Shown in pieces: positions 1-6,143 of a DNA stretch of 12,146 bases. Under the pieces are notes generated by a model, which saw only the letters and a program-made list of their open reading frames with translations, was not told the origin of the DNA and ran no database searches. Position numbers and translations under genes: made by a program. Numbering within the stretch: position 1 is the first letter of the stretch; each line of letters opens with the position of its first letter. Source of the stretch: Sutterellaceae bacterium (GTDB lineage Bacteria > Pseudomonadota > Gammaproteobacteria > Burkholderiales > Burkholderiaceae_F); the NCBI GenBank assembly GCA_030531135.1, contig JAUNOJ010000032.1, positions 1 through 12,146 on the forward strand, read 5' to 3'.

Positions 1-363
1 GGTGCCAAGTTCGCGAATTGTTTTCCCCTTGGGTAACGGACTCGGTTCCTTGCCGACAACCGTCTTCTTGCCTTCGGCCTTGCGATCTTCCAAAACCTTC
101 ACGAAAACGTTTAAAGCCGTCAAGCTTCTCGGGAAACCCGTATAGGCATACATCTGTTCCAATACGGCCTTGATTTCGTTAACGGTCAAGCCGTTGTCCA
201 ACCCCTGATTGAGCATACGGCGCAGTGCCGGTTCGTTGCCCTGAGCGGTCAAAGCGGCAATCGGGATAATGCTTTGTTCTTTTTGCGTCAGTTCGGCAGA
301 AGCCGTGCCGGTCAAGGTCACGGCCAGAGCTGCGGTTGCGCAAAGCGTGGCAAGCGTTTTCAT
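1..363 (-). CDS. Exported carboxymuconolactone decarboxylase-family protein, C-terminus cut by window edge
   Basis: The 121 codons visible on the minus strand begin at ATG 363-361, with GGAG seven bases upstream, and run off the left edge without a stop. Residues 1-23 form a Sec signal peptide (Lys2, hydrophobic core, Ala-Ser-Ala before Glu24), so the product should be periplasmic. Residues about 25-95 resemble the all-helical CMD fold, including the family-typical stretch Ala-Tyr-Thr-Gly-Phe-Pro at 73-78. The only cysteine is Cys8 in the signal peptide, so the CxxC pair of AhpD-type alkylhydroperoxidases is absent and peroxidase activity is unlikely. Family members are often annotated by homology only, and the substrate cannot be read from the sequence. 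The gene diverges from the desulfhydrase gene. Family assignment is fairly sure; function is not. Confidence 0.8.
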   Translation of the reverse strand, partial: MKTLATLCATAALAVTLTGTASAELTQKEQSIIPIAALTAQGNEPALRRMLNQGLDNGLTVNEIKAVLEQMYAYTGFPRSLTALNVFVKVLEDRKAEGKKTVVGKEPSPLPKGKTIRELGT

Positions 364-403
364 TGAAGTTCTCCAAAAGCGATGTTTGGTTGTAAGTAGT
401 TTA

Positions 404-436
404 GGAAATCGAGCGCAAACATTTGCGCCCGATTCC
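404..436. promoter_or_regulatory. Long imperfect inverted repeat in the divergent intergenic region (candidate operator)
   Basis: The left arm GGAAATCGAGCGCAAA (404-419) and right arm TTTGCGCCCGATTCC (422-436) pair over 14 positions, with one bulged A and one A/C mismatch, around a two-base centre. The core GCGCAAA-CA-TTTGCGC is a 7-base-pair perfect repeat. Such a short centre favours a protein-binding dyad over an RNA hairpin. It lies 41-73 bases upstream of the exported CMD-family gene and has no T-run on either side, so it is not an intrinsic terminator. The bound regulator is unknown. Confidence 0.5.
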
Positions 437-647
437 GACCGAATTTTTGCCTGATCTTACCGCGCAAATTTTTTGTCGAACTTATCGAAATGCAGGAATG
501 TGTCCCAAGTCCGACTTCGGCATTCGGAACTACAATTTGCTTTGCCTCAAAAGTGCCCTGAAGGAATCTTTCTTGACTCAGCATGAATGAGTGCAGGGAT
601 TCAAACTGCTTTGGACAGTGCAACGCATTTGGCGACTGAAAAAATTT

Positions 648-653
648 GGGAGG
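648..653 (+). promoter_or_regulatory. Ribosome binding site fixing the desulfhydrase start
   Basis: GGGAGG lies nine bases before ATG 663. The upstream in-frame ATG at 591 has no comparable site and would add 24 residues absent from D-cysteine desulfhydrases, so 663 is preferred. Confidence 0.75.
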
Positions 654-662
654 ATAACAATA

Positions 663-1664
663 ATGTCATTGCTCGATTTGCCGCGCCGCGGCTATGTCAA
701 CACGCCGACACGCTTGGAATTTTTGCCGAGATTGACGCAAGCCTTGGGCGGCAAAGTCCGAATCTGGGTCAAGCACGACGACGAGTTGCCGGGTGCTGCC
801 GGCGGCAACAAAACCCGCAAGCTCGACTTTTTGGTGGCAGACGCCTTGGCTAAAGGCGCCGATACCTTGGTCACCTGCGGTTCGATTCAATCCAATCACG
901 CGCGACTCACACTGTCTTGGGCCAAAAAAGAAGGTTTGGATGCGCACTTGGTGCTTGAAGCCCCCGAAGGCGGTCACTATGACGCTTGTGCGAGCGGCAA
1001 CAACCTTCTCTATAAGATTTTGGGTGTCGACGGCGTCACGCTCGCCAAGCCCGATCAGCCCATTCAAGAGGCATTGGAAGAGGCCGGCGAGGCTCTCAAA
1101 GCGGCCGGTCGCAAACCGTACCTCATTGTCGAAGGCGGCTCCAATGCCTTGGGTTCCGTGGGCTATGTCGGCTGCGCTTTGGAAATCTTTAATCAATCGT
1201 ACGCGCTGGGTATTCATCCTAAAGCTGTCTTTACGCCAAGCGGCAGCGCCGGTACGCAAGCCGGTCTCATCATGGGCTTTTCGATGCTCGCCAACCTGAT
1301 TGAGGTTTGGGGTGTGAACGTCAGCCGCACCAACGAGGGACAAGTCCCCAAGGTGGCGGCATTAGTAGCCAAAACAGCCGAGCTTTTGGGCTTGCCCGAT
1401 CCCGGTGTCGAAGTCGTAAAAAATCTCGACGGCTATTTCGCACCGGGCTACGCATTGGTCAACGACGCCATGAAAGAAGCCGTTTTCTTATTTGCCGAGA
1501 CGGAATCGATTTTGCTCGATCCGGTCTATAGCGGCAAAGCGGCGGCCGGCCTCATCGATCAGGTCAGAAAGAGTGTGTTCCCCGAGGGCAGCGACGTCGT
1601 CTTTCTTCACACGGGCGGCACACCCGCTTTGTACGAATACAAGGATGCCTTTCTGAAGCCCTGA
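663..1664 (+). CDS. dcyD: D-cysteine desulfhydrase (PLP-dependent, ACC deaminase family)
   Basis: This 333-residue protein is close to E. coli DcyD in length and aligns along its whole length from memory. The family enzyme converts D-cysteine to pyruvate, hydrogen sulfide and ammonia in the cytoplasm. Visible motifs are Gly-Gly-Asn-Lys50-Thr-Arg-Lys (Lys50 is the expected PLP Schiff-base lysine), Gln-Ser77-Asn-His, a Ser-Gly-Ser-Ala-Gly-Thr phosphate-binding loop, and the C-terminal His-Thr-Gly-Gly. The two positions that separate ACC deaminases (Glu295 and Leu322 in the Pseudomonas enzyme) from D-cysteine desulfhydrases (Ser and Thr) are Ser290 and Thr317 here, with the same 27-residue spacing. 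This argues against ACC deaminase. L-cysteate sulfo-lyase (CuyA) is a close relative that cannot be excluded. The gene stands alone, 456 bases before metN, and no U-tailed terminator follows on its strand. Confidence 0.87.
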   Translation: MSLLDLPRRGYVNTPTRLEFLPRLTQALGGKVRIWVKHDDELPGAAGGNKTRKLDFLVADALAKGADTLVTCGSIQSNHARLTLSWAKKEGLDAHLVLEAPEGGHYDACASGNNLLYKILGVDGVTLAKPDQPIQEALEEAGEALKAAGRKPYLIVEGGSNALGSVGYVGCALEIFNQSYALGIHPKAVFTPSGSAGTQAGLIMGFSMLANLIEVWGVNVSRTNEGQVPKVAALVAKTAELLGLPDPGVEVVKNLDGYFAPGYALVNDAMKEAVFLFAETESILLDPVYSGKAAAGLIDQVRKSVFPEGSDVVFLHTGGTPALYEYKDAFLKP

Positions 1665-1681
1665 TATAGCTCTGTTAGACG

Positions 1682-1718
1682 AAAAACCGGTCCCGAGGCA
1701 TCCATCCTTCGGGATCGG
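1682..1718 (-). terminator. Terminator-like hairpin oriented to the minus strand
   Basis: CCGGTCCCGAGG (1687-1698) pairs with CCTTCGGGATCGG (1706-1718) through a seven-base loop, with one G-T wobble and one bulged T. On the minus strand the stem is followed directly by TTTTT (1686-1682). On the plus strand no T-run follows, so as an intrinsic terminator it would stop transcription entering dcyD from the right. No confident minus-strand gene feeds it. Confidence 0.45.
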
Positions 1719-1785
1719 GGAAGATGTCGGTGACGATCGATTTTCAGCGCCGCGATTGAGTTCAAGGTAATACCTCAAGTTTGTC

Positions 1786-1835
1786 GCTTATAAGCAATTT
1801 ATCTCATTGACAGAGAAAGCAAAATCGGCCAAACT
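1786..1835 (+). promoter_or_regulatory. metN: Possible metNIQ promoter with upstream palindrome
   Basis: A perfect palindrome GCTTATAAGC (1786-1795) lies 11 bases before a perfect -35 hexamer TTGACA (1807-1812). At 17-base spacing the -10 would be CAAACT (1830-1835), only three of six consensus bases. A strong -35 with a poor -10 beside a palindrome fits an activator-dependent promoter, but this is a weak call. Transcription from here would give a leader of roughly 280 bases. Confidence 0.22.
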
Positions 1836-2120
1836 ACCCGAACTGTTTCATTTCAACGGATTTTCATTCATGTCGATCACTCGTTTGAGCTTACTGCCCA
1901 ACGCTGTCGCAGACACCTTCTGCGACCGAATGTGACCCTGACCGAATCCCATTTCGGCCGGTAACGTCCCTTTGCGTTTGCCGCGCCCGAGTCTCAAAGC
2001 ATTTCCCATTCATAAAAAACAAAACGCACATCTTTAACCGCAATGTATCTGTTGCAAACGGTGTGCAAAGCTTCGAGAAGGTTGACGTTTACGCCCGATC
2101 GAAGAGATCAAGAGAGCATC

Positions 2121-3149
2121 ATGATCGAACTCAAAAACATCAAAAAAGTATTTACCTCGGACGCAGGAACCGTCACGGCCGTCGACGACGTATCACTAGC
2201 CATTGCGCAGGGCGAAATCTTCGGCATCATCGGCTTTTCGGGTGCCGGCAAGTCGACTTTGGTGCGCTGCATCAACTTGTTGGAGCGCCCCACCGAAGGT
2301 CAAGTGACGGTCGACGGTACGGAATTGACGACCTTGGACGACAAGGCCTTGCGTCGCGTGCGCAGTCGTATCGGCATGATCTTTCAGCACTTTAATCTCA
2401 TGCCGAGCCGCACGGTTGCTGAAAACATTGCGCTGGCGCTGCGCCACAGTGAACTCACCAAGGCGCAAAAAGAAGCCAAAATCACCGAGCTTCTTGACCT
2501 TGTCGGTTTGGCCGATAAAAAGGACGCTTATCCCGCACAGCTCTCGGGCGGTCAAAAGCAGCGCGTGGCCATTGCGCGCGCTTTGGCCAACGACCCCAAG
2601 GTGCTCTTGTGCGACGAAGCCACGAGTGCTTTGGATCCGCAAACGACGCACTCGATTTTGAAACTTCTGCGCGATATTAACGAAAAGCTTCACCTGACCG
2701 TGGTGGTCATTACCCATCAGATGAACGTCATCAAAGAAATCTGCGATCGCGTGGCCGTCATGCAAAAGGGCAAAGTGATTGAAACCGGGGCGATTACCGA
2801 AATCTTCAGTCACCCCAAGGCCGATTTGACCAAAAACTTCATCAACACGGCCAATAACGTCAACAAGTTCTTGGAATTGGTGGCAACGGGCGAAGTCACG
2901 AAGCACTTGACCGAAAACGATCGCGTCGTGCTTTTGACCTACACGGGTAACGCCGCCGGCGAACCGCTGGTCGTGGCCCTTTACGAACAATTTAAAGTCA
3001 AGGCCAACATCATCTTCGGCAACATCGACTTTATTCGCGGTGTGGCCGTGGGTAAGCTCGGCATCGTGCTCTCGGCCGACAGTCCCGAAACGCTCGACAG
3101 AGCTTTGGCTTTTGTGAAACAGCACGGCGTGGCTGTGGAGGTGCTCTAA
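2121..3149 (+). CDS. metN: Methionine ABC importer ATPase MetN
   Basis: This 342-residue protein matches the usual MetN length (343 in E. coli). Two copies power the MetNIQ importer for L- and D-methionine and related compounds at the inner membrane. The nucleotide-binding domain shows Walker A Gly-Phe-Ser-Gly-Ala-Gly-Lys-Ser-Thr (38-46), Q-loop Gln89, signature LSGGQ (141-145), Walker B with Asp165-Glu166 (161-172) and switch His199. Residues about 260-342 form the C-terminal NIL/C2 domain, which in E. coli MetN binds cytoplasmic methionine and shuts transport down (trans-inhibition), so the same feedback is expected here. Start ATG 2121 is chosen because an in-frame ATG at 2043 adds 26 residues outside the family. 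Its own ribosome site is weak (AGAGAG). The stop codon abuts the metI ATG. Confidence 0.95.
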   Translation: MIELKNIKKVFTSDAGTVTAVDDVSLAIAQGEIFGIIGFSGAGKSTLVRCINLLERPTEGQVTVDGTELTTLDDKALRRVRSRIGMIFQHFNLMPSRTVAENIALALRHSELTKAQKEAKITELLDLVGLADKKDAYPAQLSGGQKQRVAIARALANDPKVLLCDEATSALDPQTTHSILKLLRDINEKLHLTVVVITHQMNVIKEICDRVAVMQKGKVIETGAITEIFSHPKADLTKNFINTANNVNKFLELVATGEVTKHLTENDRVVLLTYTGNAAGEPLVVALYEQFKVKANIIFGNIDFIRGVAVGKLGIVLSADSPETLDRALAFVKQHGVAVEVL

Positions 3150-3827
3150 ATGGAATGGATCAACGCATTGCTTCCGAACTTGGATCGCTTAAGCGGCGAA
3201 TTGTTGGAGTGCATCGGACAAACTTTCACGATGTTGGCGGTGGCCGGCACCATCGCTTGGGTTTTGGGCGTGGCCGTGGGCGTTTTGTTGGTTGTGAGCC
3301 GCCCGGGCGGAATTCTCGCCAACCGCGTTCTTTTTACGGTTTTGGATCGCAGCATCGACTTGATTCGCTCGATTCCCTTCATCATTTTGATCGTGCTCTT
3401 GATTCCCGTGAGCCGTTTCCTTGTCGGAACGGGCTCGGGCGTCACGGGATCTTTTGTGGCTTTGGTAGTGGGAACCGTCCCCTTCTTTGCCCGCCAAATC
3501 GAGTCCGTTTTGTCCGACATCGATCACGGTCTTATTGAAGCGAGCCAAGCCATGGGCTTTTCTCCCACGGAAATCATCTTTAGCGTGTATTTGCGCGAAA
3601 GCATTCCGGGCATCACGCGCGTGACCATGATCACCTTTGTGAGCTTGGTGGGCATTACCGCCATTGCGGGCGCCATCGGCGCGGGCGGTCTCGGCGACTT
3701 TGCCATCCGCTACGGCTACCAGATGGGCTATCGCGACATGATTTGGCTCACCGTCATCATCATTTTGCTCATTATCAGCGTCTTTCAATTTTTCGGAAAC
3801 CTCATTGTGCGTAAGACCACGCACTGA
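3150..3827 (+). CDS. metI: Methionine ABC importer permease MetI
   Basis: This 225-residue hydrophobic protein, close to E. coli MetI (217), forms the membrane channel of the MetNIQ importer. About five transmembrane segments are visible, near residues 24-50, 70-90, 97-115, 155-180 and 198-220. The cytoplasmic EAA coupling loop, Glu-Ala-Ser-Gln-Ala-Met-Gly (130-136), contacts the MetN ATPase. Translation is probably coupled to metN: the metN stop TAA directly precedes this ATG, and GGAGG (3137-3141) lies inside the metN end, eight bases before it. The metQ gene follows after 34 bases. Confidence 0.95.
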   Translation: MEWINALLPNLDRLSGELLECIGQTFTMLAVAGTIAWVLGVAVGVLLVVSRPGGILANRVLFTVLDRSIDLIRSIPFIILIVLLIPVSRFLVGTGSGVTGSFVALVVGTVPFFARQIESVLSDIDHGLIEASQAMGFSPTEIIFSVYLRESIPGITRVTMITFVSLVGITAIAGAIGAGGLGDFAIRYGYQMGYRDMIWLTVIIILLIISVFQFFGNLIVRKTTH

Positions 3828-3861
3828 ACATAGAAACGATTTTTTATAAGGAATATTCAAA

Positions 3862-4743
3862 ATGAACGCCATCAATCAAACTTTTGCAAAAATCACGACC
3901 GCTATCGTTGCCGCCGGTGTTTTGGCCGTGGGCTTGACCGGGTGCGGTGAAGACAAAAAGGCCGAAGCAGACGGTACGACCGTTGTCAAAGTAGGTGTCG
4001 TAGGCGACTACAACGCACAGTGGGATACGGTGAACCAACTCTTGGCCAAGGATAAGATTCAGGTCAAGCTTGTGAAGTTTTCCGACTACGCCACGCCCAA
4101 CCGTGCGTTAAACGACAAGGAAATCGATCTCAACGCTTTCCAACATAAGGCCTATTTGGCCAACGACATTGCGCGCAACGGCTACAAGATCGAGTCGATC
4201 GGAGATACCTTGATCACGCCTTTGCGTATCTTCAATAACAAGAAAAAGCTCAATTCCATCAAAGACGTCAAGGACGGCGACATCTTCGGCATCCCGAGCG
4301 ACTTGACCAACGGCGGCCGCGCCTTGAAGCTTTTGGAAGCCGCAGGCCTCATCGTTTGCGATCCGGCCAAGGGCTTTGTGCCCACCAAGGCCGACATCAC
4401 CGAATACAAAGTGAAGATTCAGATTCGCGAAGCCGAATCGGGCGTCTTGTACAACATCCTGCCTGATATTTCGGGTGCGTTGATTAACGGCGGCAATGCC
4501 TTCACTGCCGGGCTCGATCCCATCAAGGATTCGATTTTCTCCGAAAACATCGATCCCAAGACCAACCCCAACGTCGCGCAGTTAGTGAACATCATCGTGG
4601 CACGCACGGCCGACAAGGACAATCCCGTCTACAAGAAGATCGTGGACGCTTATCACACTCAGGAAACTGCCAAGACTTTGATCGAACAGTATAAGGGCGC
4701 TTACACCCCTGCCTGGGCCGGTGCCGAAAACTACAAGTACTAA
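3862..4743 (+). CDS. metQ: Methionine-binding lipoprotein MetQ
   Basis: This 293-residue NlpA-family binding protein delivers methionine to MetNI in the periplasm. Residues 1-27 are a lipoprotein signal peptide ending in a Leu-Thr-Gly-Cys lipobox, so Cys28 should be lipidated and the mature protein tethered, probably to the inner membrane. Family motifs are Asp-Tyr-Ala-Thr-Pro-Asn (75-80), Asp-Leu-Asn-Ala-Phe-Gln-His (89-95), Gly-Ile-Pro-Ser-Asp-Leu-Thr-Asn-Gly-Gly-Arg-Ala-Leu (143-155) and Ile-Asn-Gly-Gly-Asn-Ala-Phe (208-214). AAGGA lies nine bases before the ATG. The N-I-Q order matches the standard operon. Homologues can also bind D-methionine or modified methionines, so exact ligand preference is open. 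Confidence 0.95.
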   Translation: MNAINQTFAKITTAIVAAGVLAVGLTGCGEDKKAEADGTTVVKVGVVGDYNAQWDTVNQLLAKDKIQVKLVKFSDYATPNRALNDKEIDLNAFQHKAYLANDIARNGYKIESIGDTLITPLRIFNNKKKLNSIKDVKDGDIFGIPSDLTNGGRALKLLEAAGLIVCDPAKGFVPTKADITEYKVKIQIREAESGVLYNILPDISGALINGGNAFTAGLDPIKDSIFSENIDPKTNPNVAQLVNIIVARTADKDNPVYKKIVDAYHTQETAKTLIEQYKGAYTPAWAGAENYKY

Positions 4744-4753
4744 ACATTCTGAC

Positions 4754-4783
4754 AAAGAGGCGGGTTGCAAGACCTGCCCCTTT
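4754..4783 (+). other. Stem-loop between metQ and the amidohydrolase gene
   Basis: GGCGGGT (4759-4765) pairs with ACCTGCC (4772-4778) with one G-T wobble. After an A/C mismatch, AAAG (4754-4757) pairs with CTTT (4780-4783). Only a short T-run follows, so this is a weak attenuator or mRNA-processing hairpin rather than a full terminator. It could lower expression of the downstream gene relative to metNIQ. Confidence 0.45.
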
Positions 4784-4792
4784 GCTACAAAA

Positions 4793-4797
4793 GGAAG
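4793..4797 (+). promoter_or_regulatory. Ribosome binding site choosing the amidohydrolase start
   Basis: GGAAG lies six bases before ATG 4804. The in-frame ATG at 4798 touches this site and the ATG at 4765 lies upstream of it inside the hairpin, so 4804 is the best start. Confidence 0.65.
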
Positions 4798-4803
4798 ATG
4801 GAA

Positions 4804-5979
4804 ATGAATATCTCTGCCGAAGTTCTCCAACAAAAGGACTACATCACCGAGAAGCGCCGCTGGTTGCACGCGCACCCGGAAATCAGCCTCAAGGAGTTCG
4901 AAACCTGCAAGTATGTCGAAGCCGAGTTGGACGCCTTGGGTATCCCGCACGAGCGCGTGGGTGAAACGGGCGTATGCGCGCATATCTACGGCAAGGCGCC
5001 CGCCAACGGTCCCACTAAAGTCGTAGCACTGCGCGCAGATATGGATGCTCTGGGCATGCAGGATTTGAAAACGTGCGAATACGCGTCCAAAAACGACGGG
5101 GTGTGCCACGCCTGCGGGCACGACGCGCATACTGCAACGCTTCTTGGTGCCACGCGTGTTCTCAAAGCCAAAGAAAACGAGTTTGCAGGCGAAATCCGTC
5201 TCTTTTTCCAGCAGGCCGAAGAAATCGGTCAGGGTGCACGATTGTTTGTCAAAGCCGGGTGCCTCGAAGGCGTGGATCGTATCTACGGCGCGCACGTGGC
5301 AAGCTACCTGCCTGTTGGCAAAATCTCCGCAACGGCGGGTCCCATCAGCGCAAGTTGCGATTTTTTCCGCATCACGATCAAGGGTAAGGGTGCGCACGTC
5401 AGCAAACCCCACAACGGTGTGGATGCGCTTTACGTTTCGAGCCAAATCGTCGTCAATCTTCAAAGCATCGTGGCGCGCAGCACCAATCCGTTGGAAACCG
5501 TGGTCGTGGGCGTGGGCAAGTCCTGGGCGGGTACGCAATACAACATCGTGGCCGAAGACGCCGTTTTGGAAGGCACGACGCGCACCTTTACGCCGGAAAT
5601 TCGCGCCTTTACCAACCAACGCGTGATCGATATTGCCGAGCAAACGGCCCGCATGTACGGGGCAACCGCCACGGTGGAATTCAGAAGCTATTCCGATCCG
5701 TTGATCAACGACGACGAAGCCACGGCCGAAATTCAAGCCGTTGCCGAAAAAGTCATCGGCAAGGAAAACGTCATCACCGATCACCCCAAGTCTTTGGGTG
5801 CCGAAGACTTCGCCGACTATCTGCCGCACGTCAAGGGCACCTATGTGCACGTGGGCACGCAAAGCACCAAGCCGGGCTCGGGCGCACCGCACCACAACGG
5901 CAACTTTGACGTCGACGAAGAAGGCTTGCTCATTTCCTGCGAGCTTTACGTCGACTACGCCATGTCGGTTCTAAAGTAA
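4804..5979 (+). CDS. M20D-family metal-dependent amidohydrolase (N-acyl amino acid hydrolase type)
   Basis: This 391-residue cytoplasmic protein has no signal peptide and the normal length of M20D aminoacylase/hippurate hydrolase enzymes, which cleave N-acyl groups from amino acids using a two-metal site. Motifs in order are His-Pro-Glu-Ile-Ser (24-28), Leu-Arg-Ala-Asp79-Met-Asp81, the metal-binding Cys104-Gly-His106-Asp-Ala-His109, Glu139-Glu140 (general base and ligand) and His363-His364-Asn-Gly-Asn-Phe-Asp near the C-terminus. All expected catalytic and metal positions appear present. A central dimerisation domain spans about residues 180-290. It follows metQ by 60 bases and probably shares its transcript. 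The pairing suggests hydrolysis of an N-acylated amino acid, perhaps a methionine or cysteine derivative brought in by MetNIQ. That is an inference, since substrate cannot be read from M20D sequences. Confidence 0.88.
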   Translation: MNISAEVLQQKDYITEKRRWLHAHPEISLKEFETCKYVEAELDALGIPHERVGETGVCAHIYGKAPANGPTKVVALRADMDALGMQDLKTCEYASKNDGVCHACGHDAHTATLLGATRVLKAKENEFAGEIRLFFQQAEEIGQGARLFVKAGCLEGVDRIYGAHVASYLPVGKISATAGPISASCDFFRITIKGKGAHVSKPHNGVDALYVSSQIVVNLQSIVARSTNPLETVVVGVGKSWAGTQYNIVAEDAVLEGTTRTFTPEIRAFTNQRVIDIAEQTARMYGATATVEFRSYSDPLINDDEATAEIQAVAEKVIGKENVITDHPKSLGAEDFADYLPHVKGTYVHVGTQSTKPGSGAPHHNGNFDVDEEGLLISCELYVDYAMSVLK

Positions 5980-5987
5980 AAAACAAG

Positions 5988-6034
5988 AAGCGACTCCGTC
6001 AGCGTCGCTTGCCGACAACCGGGTTGAAAACCCG
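5988..6034 (+). other. Two consecutive stem-loops after the amidohydrolase gene
   Basis: AAGCGAC (5988-5994) pairs perfectly with GTCGCTT (6004-6010) across a nine-base loop. CGGGTT (6020-6025) pairs perfectly with AACCCG (6029-6034) across GAA. Neither is followed by a T-run. Together with the terminator downstream they make the whole 5980-6111 spacer strongly structured. It may be a 3' end structure of the metNIQ transcript or part of a leader for the next operon. It matches no riboswitch class I know. Confidence 0.5.
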
Positions 6035-6066
6035 ACTTAGCCCCTAAAACAACACGCATCGATCGC

Positions 6067-6111
6067 AGTGCCGCAAGACTTGTTCTTGCGGCGCTCGAGG
6101 GGGCTTTTTTT
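6067..6111 (+). terminator. Intrinsic terminator between the metNIQ and second ABC operons
   Basis: AGTGCCGCAAG (6067-6077) pairs with CTTGCGGCGCT (6085-6095) through a seven-base loop, giving 11 pairs with one G-T wobble. GGGGCT (6100-6105) then runs into TTTTTTT (6105-6111). GGGGCT can also pair with AGCCCC (6039-6044), closing a larger helix around this hairpin and ending exactly at the T-run. The last T lies 32 bases before the next start codon. Confidence 0.8.
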
Positions 6112-6143
6112 ACCCAAAAAACGTCAATACACAAGGAAGAAAA

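Larger units (their letters stand above)
1665..2120. other. 456-base intergenic region upstream of metN, no convincing gene
   Basis: No well-supported coding sequence is present. The region contains a minus-oriented terminator-like hairpin (1682-1718), a perfect 10-base palindrome GCTTATAAGC (1786-1795), a consensus -35 TTGACA (1807-1812), a 21-codon reading frame (1870-1935), a 7-base-pair hairpin (1906-1926), and a 53-codon minus-strand frame (2009-1848) without a Shine-Dalgarno site. I found no SAM-I box, T-box or tRNA signature. The length and these elements suggest a regulated leader for metNIQ. Confidence 0.5.

Noticed and set aside
591-662. A longer N-terminus for the desulfhydrase starting at ATG 591
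   Set aside because: It adds 24 residues outside the family and lacks a ribosome site, while ATG 663 has GGGAGG at good spacing.
1848-2009. A 53-codon minus-strand frame in the metN upstream region
   Set aside because: It lacks a Shine-Dalgarno site and I recognise no family; kept only as a possible source of the minus-oriented terminator signal.
2052-2068. Short inverted repeat TTGCA-N7-TGCAA before metN
   Set aside because: A five-base repeat of this kind is expected by chance in a window this size, and no promoter element is near it.
2043-2120. A longer MetN starting at ATG 2043
   Set aside because: MetN proteins begin essentially at the Met-Ile-Glu-Leu-Lys found at 2121; the extension has no family resemblance.
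1665-2120. SAM riboswitch or T-box before the methionine importer
   Set aside because: I looked for the conserved SAM-I core and the T-box sequence and saw neither. A covariance search would be needed to exclude rarer classes.
2196-3125. A 309-codon open frame antisense to metN
   Set aside because: It is a mirror of a fully supported ATPase gene. The translation is His/Asp/Val-rich without family resemblance.
4582-5895. A 437-codon open frame antisense to the amidohydrolase gene
   Set aside because: The plus-strand gene has complete M20 motifs and a ribosome site. The antisense frame shows no recognisable domain and arises from GC-biased codon use.
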